This document shows, piece by piece, positions 22,590-27,220 of a DNA stretch of 27,220 nt. The notes beneath the pieces were generated by a model. That model was not told the DNA's origin and searched no databases. It saw only the letters and a program-made list of their open reading frames with translations. Each line of letters begins with the position of its first letter. The first letter of the stretch is position 1. The stretch is from Microbacteriaceae bacterium UBA1487 (GTDB lineage: Bacteria > Actinomycetota > Actinomycetes > Actinomycetales > Microbacteriaceae). A program made the position numbers and the translations under genes. The stretch covers positions 43,539-70,758 of the forward strand of contig DCRR01000002.1 in assembly GCA_002325245.1 (NCBI GenBank). The letters are read 5' to 3'.

Positions 22590-22620
22590 ATTCGGCGGGG
22601 AACGCCCCCCCGCGCTCTGC

Positions 22621-22626
22621 TAAACT
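22621..22626 (+). promoter_or_regulatory. -10 box of rpsO
   Basis: TAAACT, placing transcription start near 22632-22634. No good -35 is seen at the expected distance. Confidence 0.55.
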
Positions 22627-22632
22627 CCCAAG

Positions 22633-22704
22633 GTTGCCGTCAGAACGGCCGCGGATGAAGAGAGCCCACACACTCGGTGATGGGCGCCGCGCAACGAGAG
22701 GAGG
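22633..22704 (+). promoter_or_regulatory. rpsO leader, possible S15 autoregulatory three-way junction
   Basis: The roughly 83-base leader folds by eye into an outer stem GTTG/CAAC (22633-22636 with 22692-22695), a perfect small hairpin CCGT-CAGA-ACGG (22637-22648), and a longer arm GCGG/CCGC (22651-22654 with 22687-22690) topped by GCCCA/TGGGC (22664-22668 with 22681-22685) and CAC/GTG. The Shine-Dalgarno AGGAGG follows at 22699-22704. S15 binds a three-way junction in 16S rRNA and several known rpsO leaders mimic it. The fold is my own pairing, not computed. Confidence 0.5.
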
Positions 22705-22715
22705 GGGTCCCATCT

Positions 22716-22985
22716 ATGGCACTCGACAACGAGACCAAGAAGGCGATCATCGAAGAGTATGCAACGCAGCCCGGTGACACGGGATCCCCCGAAGTGCAGG
22801 TCGCTCTCATGACCAAGCGCATCAAGGACCTCACCGAGCACCTCAAGGAGCACAAGCACGACCACCACTCGCGTCGTGGCCTGCTGCTCCTCGTCGGTCA
22901 GCGTCGCCGCATGCTCGGCTACCTCCAGGACATCGACATCGAGCGCTACCGCTCGCTGATCGAGCGCCTGGGTCTGCGTCGATAG
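22716..22985 (+). CDS. rpsO: 30S ribosomal protein S15
   Basis: 89 residues, the standard length. It binds the central domain of 16S rRNA early in small-subunit assembly. Diagnostic stretches are DTGSPEVQVALMTKRIKDLT, HKHDHHSRRGLLLLVGQRRR and LGYLQDIDIERYRSLIERLG, with conserved H and D residues that contact the 16S three-way junction. AGGAGG lies 11 bases before the ATG. The gene is monocistronic as seen here: it has its own -10 box and structured leader, and a strong terminator begins 20 bases after the stop. The pnp gene, commonly its downstream neighbour, is not in the 4.2 kb that follow. Confidence 0.98.
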   Translation: MALDNETKKAIIEEYATQPGDTGSPEVQVALMTKRIKDLTEHLKEHKHDHHSRRGLLLLVGQRRRMLGYLQDIDIERYRSLIERLGLRR

Positions 22986-23004
22986 ATTCCGCGAACTTCT
23001 TGCC

Positions 23005-23038
23005 AAACGGGCCGTCACCTTCGGGTGGCGGCCCGTTT
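23005..23038 (+). terminator. Strong intrinsic terminator of rpsO
   Basis: A 15-pair stem (one T-G wobble) from AAACGGGCCG... (23005-23019) to ...CGGCCCGTTT (23024-23038), capped by the stable TTCG tetraloop (23020-23023). The AAA/TTT base supplies the A- and U-tracts. Confidence 0.92.
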
Positions 23039-23065
23039 CGGCTGTCCCGGATGCGCTGACTCGCC

Positions 23066-23071
23066 TACGCT
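23066..23071 (+). promoter_or_regulatory. Leaderless -10 box for the dienelactone hydrolase gene
   Basis: TACGCT stands six bases before the ATG at 23078 (spacer CTCAGC) with no Shine-Dalgarno. Confidence 0.55.
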
Positions 23072-23077
23072 CTCAGC

Positions 23078-23839
23078 ATGCCCGCGGCGCTCAGCGAGAT
23101 CGACCTCCCCGAACGAGCCGGGGGCAGTCGCGGACTGACCGCGGTGCTCGGCGTTCCGGACGGGGCGGGGCCGTGGCCCGCCGTCGTCATGGTGCACGAG
23201 GCCTACGGGATCAACGACGTGATGCGACGCCAGGTCGAACGGCTGACCTCGGCCGGCTACCTGGTGCTCATGCCTGACCTGTTCGCGCAGGGCGGCGCGC
23301 GCCGCTGCCTGGTCTCGACGTTCCGGGCGCTGCGCGCGGGGGAGGGCCGCGCCTTCGTCGACATCGAGCGCGCACGGGAGTGGCTGCTCGCGCGCGAGGA
23401 CTGCACGGGCCGGGTGGGGATCCTCGGCTTCTGCATGGGCGGCGGGTTCGCGCTCGCCGCCGCCAGCGGTCGCGGCTTCGACGTCGCCTCGGCCAACTAC
23501 GGCATGCTGCCGGCGAACCTCGACGACGACCTGCGCGGGGCATGCCCGATCGTCGCCAGCTTCGGCGGCCGCGACCGGTCGCTTCGCGGCGCCGCGGACC
23601 GGCTCGAGGCGTCGCTTGAGCGGCTCGACGTGCCGCACGACGTGAAGGAGTACCCGGAGGCCGGGCACGCCTTCCTCAACGACGCCGACTCCGGTCCGCT
23701 CGCGGCGCGCCTGTTGTTCACGCGGTTCCTCGGGCTCGGCCCGAACCCGGAGGCGGCGACCGACGCCTGGCAGCGCATTGAGCGCTTCTTTGCGGCCGCT
23801 CTCGGCGACCCGGCGACTCAGCCGGGAATACCGGACTAG
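23078..23839 (+). CDS. Dienelactone hydrolase family protein
   Basis: 253 residues, alpha/beta-hydrolase fold. The DLH catalytic residues are all present: Glu41 (VHEAYGIN), nucleophile Cys119 (GFCMGGG), Asp166 (GGRDRSL) and His197 (AGHAFLN). Classical members open dienelactones in chloroaromatic degradation, but most relatives act as general carboxyl-ester or lactone hydrolases. No aromatic-degradation genes lie nearby, so the substrate is open. It is about 20 residues longer than the usual 230 because of a C-terminal tail. The leaderless -10 fixes the start. The LLM gene follows 21 bases after the stop and is probably co-transcribed. Confidence 0.9.
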   Translation: MPAALSEIDLPERAGGSRGLTAVLGVPDGAGPWPAVVMVHEAYGINDVMRRQVERLTSAGYLVLMPDLFAQGGARRCLVSTFRALRAGEGRAFVDIERAREWLLAREDCTGRVGILGFCMGGGFALAAASGRGFDVASANYGMLPANLDDDLRGACPIVASFGGRDRSLRGAADRLEASLERLDVPHDVKEYPEAGHAFLNDADSGPLAARLLFTRFLGLGPNPEAATDAWQRIERFFAAALGDPATQPGIPD

Positions 23840-23842
23840 GCG

Positions 23843-23857
23843 CCGGCGTTGCGCCGG
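23843..23857 (+). other. Small hairpin at the start of the LLM gene
   Basis: CCGGCG (23843-23848) and CGCCGG (23852-23857) form a perfect 6-bp stem with loop TTG, directly before AGG-ATG. It would bury the candidate TTG start and crowd the ribosome site. Confidence 0.4.
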
Positions 23858-23860
23858 AGG

Positions 23861-24898
23861 ATGACTGCCGCACCCGCCCTCTCCGTGCTCGACCTCGTGC
23901 CCGTGCGGCGCGGCCAGACCTCCGCCGACGCGGTCGGCGCCTCGCTCCGGCTCGCCGAGCGCGCCGACGAGCTCGGATTCCGCCGCTACTGGTTCGCCGA
24001 GCACCACAACATGCCCGCGGTCGCCTCGACGACGCCGCCGGTGCTGATCGCCCTCGCGGCGGGGCGCACCCGGAGCATCCGGCTCGGATCCGGCGGCGTC
24101 ATGCTGCCGAACCACGCGCCCTTCGTCGTCGCCGAGCAGTTCGCCGCCCTCGAGGCGGCGGCCCCGGGGCGGATCGACTTGGGGCTCGGGCGCGCGCCGG
24201 GAAGCGACCCGGTGATCACGGCGCTGCTGCGCTCGAGCGGACCGACGAGCGACGCCGACCGGTTCCCCTCGCACGTGAACGACATCCTGGCCCTGCTGCG
24301 CCGCGATGGCGCCTCGCTGCAGCTCGGCGAGCGCGACTACACGGTGCGCGCCACTCCGGCGGCGGCGGGTGTTCCCGAGGTGTGGCTGCTCGGCTCGAGC
24401 GACTTCTCGGCCCAGCTGGCCGCGAGGCTCGGGCTGCCCTACGTCTTCGCGCACCACTTCGCGGGCGAGGGCACCGAGCGCGCGCTCGACCTGTACCGCA
24501 CCGGGTTCCAGCAGAGCGAGCACGCGGCCGCGCCGCGCACCTTCGTCACCGTCAACGTTGTCGTGGGGGAGACCCGTGAGGAGGCGGAGGCGCGGGCGCT
24601 GCCGAGCCTGCTCAACATGGCGCGGATGCGCTCCGGGCAGCCGCTCACGGTGCTCGAGACGGTCGAGCAGGCCGCCCGCGCCGACGTCAGCCCCGCGCAG
24701 CACGAGCTGATTGCCGCGATGCGCGGACGGTGGGTGGTCGATGCGCCCGAGGCGGCGGCCGCCGCGGTGCGTGCGCTCGCGGAGCGCTTCGGCGTCGACG
24801 AGGTGATGGTCTCGCCGACGGCGGGGGCCCGCGAGGCCGACCCGGTCGACCGCAGTCTCGCTCGCGAGCAGACCCTCGAGGCGCTCGCCTCGGCGTAG
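23861..24898 (+). CDS. LLM class flavin-dependent oxidoreductase (YhbW-like)
   Basis: 345 residues from ATG 23861, or 349 from TTG 23849. The sequence is a full luciferase-like fold of the YhbW/alkanal monooxygenase-like group: LSVLDLVPVRRGQTSADAVG, FRRYWFAEHHNMPAVASTTP, then IRLGSGGVMLPNHAPFVVAE and GRIDLGLGRAPGSDP. Such enzymes use FMN, or in some actinobacteria F420, with an undetermined substrate. The start is uncertain because the only Shine-Dalgarno-like AGG touches the ATG and a hairpin lies just upstream; coupling to the preceding gene (stop at 23839) may solve this. It is a second LLM-type enzyme in the window and is only distantly similar to the fused one. Confidence 0.87.
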   Translation: MTAAPALSVLDLVPVRRGQTSADAVGASLRLAERADELGFRRYWFAEHHNMPAVASTTPPVLIALAAGRTRSIRLGSGGVMLPNHAPFVVAEQFAALEAAAPGRIDLGLGRAPGSDPVITALLRSSGPTSDADRFPSHVNDILALLRRDGASLQLGERDYTVRATPAAAGVPEVWLLGSSDFSAQLAARLGLPYVFAHHFAGEGTERALDLYRTGFQQSEHAAAPRTFVTVNVVVGETREEAEARALPSLLNMARMRSGQPLTVLETVEQAARADVSPAQHELIAAMRGRWVVDAPEAAAAAVRALAERFGVDEVMVSPTAGAREADPVDRSLAREQTLEALASA

Positions 24899-24928
24899 AC
24901 CGACCCCACCCGGACTCGACCGCGCATA

Positions 24929-24960
24929 ACGGAGTACACTCATAAATAAGTGAAGTCCGT
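24929..24960 (+). promoter_or_regulatory. Dyad operator and -10 box of the TetR-HCDH operon
   Basis: ACGGAGTACACT (24929-24940) and AGTGAAGTCCGT (24949-24960) are reverse complements at 10 of 12 positions around an AT-rich 8-base centre. TACACT (24935-24940) inside the left arm is the likely -10. AAGGAGG follows at 24961. This is the expected place for TetR autorepression. Confidence 0.72.
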
Positions 24961-24972
24961 AAGGAGGCGAGG

Positions 24973-25599
24973 ATGTCGGAACTCGGTCGCCGTGAGCGCA
25001 ACAAGGTCGAGAAGCTGACCCGCATCCTCGACTCCGCCCGCGCCGTCTTCGCCGAGAAGGGCGAAGCCGCGGCCACGACGGCGGAGATCGCCGACCGCGC
25101 CGACGTGTCGCACGCGACGCTGTTCCGCTACGCCGCCACCAAGGCCGAGCTGTTCATCATGGTCGGCAACGAGAGCCTCGCGCGGGCGATCGACCGCGGC
25201 ATCGCCGCGGCGGCGAATCAGACGGCGCCTCTGGACCGACTCCAGGCGCTCATCGCGCCGGTGGTCGGCGACGGCTGGAGCCTGCCGAACCTCGCCGCGT
25301 ATCAGCGCCGCGTCGTCGACGGCTCGGCCAGCGGCGACCAGCGCGACATCGCGCTGCACATGGTGCAGCAGATCGTGGACCAGGTGGCGAGCATCCTCAC
25401 CGAGGCGTGGCAGGGCCCCGGCCCGGTGCCCGCGGCGGAACCGGCCGCGCGAGCGATCTACGCCGCCATCCACCTCGAGGTGCTCGGCGCCGAGCGTGAC
25501 GAGCGGCGCCGCGCCAACTTCCTTGCTGACATCCGAGCGCAGGCGGAGATCATCCTGCGCGGATACCTGACAACACCCCCTGAAAGGACAACCCCATGA
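24973..25599 (+). CDS. TetR family regulator of the hydroxyacyl-CoA dehydrogenase operon
   Basis: 208 residues. N-terminal TetR helix-turn-helix: TRILDSARAVFAEKGEAAAT, AEIADRADVSHATLFRYAAT, KAELFIMV. The C-terminal helical domain is typical of ligand-sensing members. AAGGAGG lies five bases before the ATG. The gene overlaps the next by four bases (ATGA), so the two are one operon. The operator-like dyad upstream suggests it represses itself and the dehydrogenase. An acyl-CoA-type inducer is inference from the neighbour. Confidence 0.9.
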   Translation: MSELGRRERNKVEKLTRILDSARAVFAEKGEAAATTAEIADRADVSHATLFRYAATKAELFIMVGNESLARAIDRGIAAAANQTAPLDRLQALIAPVVGDGWSLPNLAAYQRRVVDGSASGDQRDIALHMVQQIVDQVASILTEAWQGPGPVPAAEPAARAIYAAIHLEVLGAERDERRRANFLADIRAQAEIILRGYLTTPPERTTP

Positions 25600-26450
25600 C
25601 CGCCATCAAGAAGGTCACCGTTCTCGGCACCGGCGTGCTCGGCTCCCAGATCGCCTACCAGACGGCCTTCCACGGCTTCGAGGTCATCGCGTGGGACATC
25701 GACGATGCCGCCGTGGCCGCCGCCCACACCCGCTTCGCGGGGCTCGCCGCGACCTACGACGCCGAAGTCGACGGCGCCAAGGGCGGCAAGTCCGCCGCCG
25801 CGCTCGAGCGCATCACCGTCACCAGCGATCTCGCCGACGCGGTGCAGGACGCCGACCTCGTCATCGAGGCCGTGCCGGAGAACCCGGCCATCAAGACTGA
25901 CACCTGGACGAAGGTCGGCGCGCTCGCGCCGGAGAAGACGATCTTCGCCACCAACACCTCGACGCTGCTGCCGAGCTCCTTCATGGAGGCCACCGGGCGG
26001 CCCGAGAAGTTCCTCGCGCTGCACTACGCCAACCGCATCTGGGCGATGAACACCGCCGAGATCATGGGCACCTCGAAGACCGACGCGGCCGTGTTCGACA
26101 CGGTCGTCGAGTTCGCGACGGAGCAGGGCATGGTTCCGATCCCGCTCAAGAAGGAGCAGCCCGGCTACGTGCTGAACTCGCTGCTCGTTCCGCTGCTCAA
26201 CGCGGCGTCGGCGCTGCTCGTCAACGAGGTTGCCGAGCCGGAGACGATCGACGCCACCTGGCGCATCGGCACGGGCGCGCCCCTGGGACCGTTCCAGATC
26301 TTCGACGTCGTCGGCCTGACCACCGCGTACAACGTCTCGGTGATGGGCGACGAGACCTCGAAGAAGTTCGCGGAGCTCGTCAAGCGCGACTACATCGATC
26401 AGGGCAAGCTCGGCGTCGCCACCGGCGAGGGCTTCTACCGCTACAGCTGA
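25596..26450 (+). CDS. 3-hydroxyacyl-CoA dehydrogenase
   Basis: 284 residues. N-terminal Rossmann domain with GTGVLG (11-16) and acidic D34/D36 (WDIDD), which favours NAD. DLVIEAVPEN precedes the catalytic region. The catalytic His143 lies in LHYANRIW, which keeps H-x-x-N (N146) but has R where most relatives have P. The C-terminal helical domain contains QPGYVLNSLLVPLLNAASAL and TGAPLGPFQIFDVVGL. It oxidises L-3-hydroxyacyl-CoA to 3-ketoacyl-CoA, as in beta-oxidation or butyrate-type metabolism. It is a stand-alone enzyme, not fused to a hydratase. AAAGGA precedes the ATG, which overlaps the TetR stop. It converges with the M50 gene ten bases away. Confidence 0.92.
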   Translation: MTAIKKVTVLGTGVLGSQIAYQTAFHGFEVIAWDIDDAAVAAAHTRFAGLAATYDAEVDGAKGGKSAAALERITVTSDLADAVQDADLVIEAVPENPAIKTDTWTKVGALAPEKTIFATNTSTLLPSSFMEATGRPEKFLALHYANRIWAMNTAEIMGTSKTDAAVFDTVVEFATEQGMVPIPLKKEQPGYVLNSLLVPLLNAASALLVNEVAEPETIDATWRIGTGAPLGPFQIFDVVGLTTAYNVSVMGDETSKKFAELVKRDYIDQGKLGVATGEGFYRYS

Positions 26451-26460
26451 GGCCGGGGCG

Positions 26461-27168
26461 CTAGTACGCCTCCAGCACCGTCGTGACCGCCCACACCACG
26501 CTCGCGCCGATCAGCGCGCTGAACAGCAGCAGCCAGAAGATCGACGGGATGCCGGTGCGCCGAGACAGCAGGTAGGCATCCGAGGAGGTCAGCCGGGTGC
26601 GGCCGCGGGTGTGCACGGCGAGCACGGCGGCGAAGCCGCGCACGCTGCCCACCAGCAGAGCGATCGCGATCACCAGCAGCGCGTAGCTCTGCTGGGTGGG
26701 CGTCGCCCACAGCCACAGCGCGACGCTCGCCGCGGCCGAGACGGCAACCACCAGAAACCCGACAAGGTTGCGGATGACCAGCAGCGTGAGCACCAGGATG
26801 GCGCCGCCCACGACGAGCGCGAGCGCCGTGTAGCCCTGCGTGACGCACCACAGCTGCACAGCGCCGACGATCGCCGGCGCCGGGTAGCCGAGGGAGCCGC
26901 TGATGGCGGCGCCCAGTTTGCCGCGGCCGCTGCTCACCGCCTCGCCGGAGTGGTTCATCCGGATCTTCATGCCGTGCACGAAGCGCCCGGTCAGGATGGC
27001 GCCGACGGCGTGCCCGAGCTCGTGCACGAGGGTGGTGAACAGCCCGAACCATCTCCAGATCGGCTGGGGGATGCTGAGGGCGGCCGCCGCTGCGACCAGC
27101 ACGATCAGCAGCGTCGGCGAGATCTCGACGGGATCGGTGCGGGCCAGAGAGTCGAGAAAGTCGTCCAC
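26461..27168 (-). CDS. M50-type membrane metalloprotease (BshB/YdgC-like, HELGH)
   Basis: 235 residues with about six membrane helices. The zinc site HELGH is at 49-53 (TTLVHELGHAVGAILTGR), as in M50 site-2-type proteases. The later aspartate motif of classical S2P proteases is not clear. Relatives of this short form are widespread in actinobacteria as putative M50 family membrane proteins without known substrate. The start is GTG at 27168, nine bases after GGGAG. Bases 27169-27220 upstream hold nothing further I can support. Confidence 0.82.
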   Translation of the reverse strand: MDDFLDSLARTDPVEISPTLLIVLVAAAAALSIPQPIWRWFGLFTTLVHELGHAVGAILTGRFVHGMKIRMNHSGEAVSSGRGKLGAAISGSLGYPAPAIVGAVQLWCVTQGYTALALVVGGAILVLTLLVIRNLVGFLVVAVSAAASVALWLWATPTQQSYALLVIAIALLVGSVRGFAAVLAVHTRGRTRLTSSDAYLLSRRTGIPSIFWLLLFSALIGASVVWAVTTVLEAY

Positions 27169-27220
27169 GCCCGCAGTCTCCCACGGGCTGGATCGGCCCG
27201 AGCACGCCTCGCGCTCCGGC

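Noticed and set aside
22591..22612. GGCGGGG/CCCCCCCGC hairpin after the patatin as a terminator
   Set aside because: Pairing is possible but ambiguous in register and no U-run follows, so I did not list it.
23015..24943. 642-codon minus-strand frame over the hydrolase and LLM genes
   Set aside because: Antisense shadow with repetitive Arg/Gly/Glu composition; both plus-strand genes have full catalytic motifs.
1..27220. CRISPR array, insertion sequence, prophage or toxin-antitoxin/defence island
   Set aside because: No spaced direct repeats, transposase, integrase or phage motifs; the membrane-protein/XRE pair lacks toxin features.

Overview
The window is a chromosomal segment of a high-GC Actinomycetota, most likely a Microbacteriaceae-type organism. 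The evidence is the strong G/C bias at third codon positions, the GTG starts, the many apparently leaderless promoters (a TAnnnT box six or seven bases before the start codon), and the gene set (MarP-type protease, PrsW, DUF7218, DUF6328, Ada-AlkA fusion). Family placement is inference. I see no rRNA, tRNA, CRISPR array, insertion sequence or phage gene. It reads as ordinary chromosome with dense, short operons.

Layout. 1-1050: a small membrane protein and a DUF1761 membrane protein, divergent around a G-rich gap. 1075-3429: leaderless aspA overlapping a CPBP-like membrane protein. 3423-7077, minus strand: a small acidic protein, a DUF7218/Rho-N protein, a stress-type SDR, a DUF6328 membrane protein and an Ada-AlkA repair fusion. 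7162-11376, plus: a GlcD-like FAD oxidase, a shortened quinone-oxidoreductase-like protein, a membrane protein and PrsW. 11366-16349, minus: a membrane protein, a MarP-like protease, and a TetR / ABC ATPase / ABC permease operon. 16409-17206: a membrane protein/XRE regulator pair behind a large dyad operator. 17203-17970, minus: a PlsC-type acyltransferase. 18027-20318: a luciferase-like monooxygenase fused to a BBE-type FAD oxidase. 20343-20588, minus: a DUF167 protein. 20703-22589: a membrane-anchored patatin. 22621-23038: rpsO with a structured leader and a strong terminator. 23078-24898: a dienelactone hydrolase and an LLM oxidoreductase. 24929-26450: a TetR / 3-hydroxyacyl-CoA dehydrogenase operon behind a dyad operator. 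26461-27168, minus: an M50-type membrane metalloprotease.

Themes. Three self-contained regulatory circuits are readable from the DNA: TetR with two 14-bp palindromes over its own -10 and start codon, the XRE/membrane pair with a 21-bp inverted repeat around a near-consensus promoter, and TetR-HCDH with a 12-bp interrupted dyad. Four membrane proteases or protease-like proteins (CPBP-like, PrsW, MarP, M50) lie within 25 kb. Oxidative and carbon-side metabolism is represented by FAD oxidases, LLM flavoenzymes, a hydroxyacyl-CoA dehydrogenase and AspA.

The most unusual items are the LLM-BBE flavoenzyme fusion, the 21-bp inverted repeat at the XRE pair, and the rpsO leader, which folds on paper into a three-way junction. 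I do not see a convincing new defence or mobile system here.
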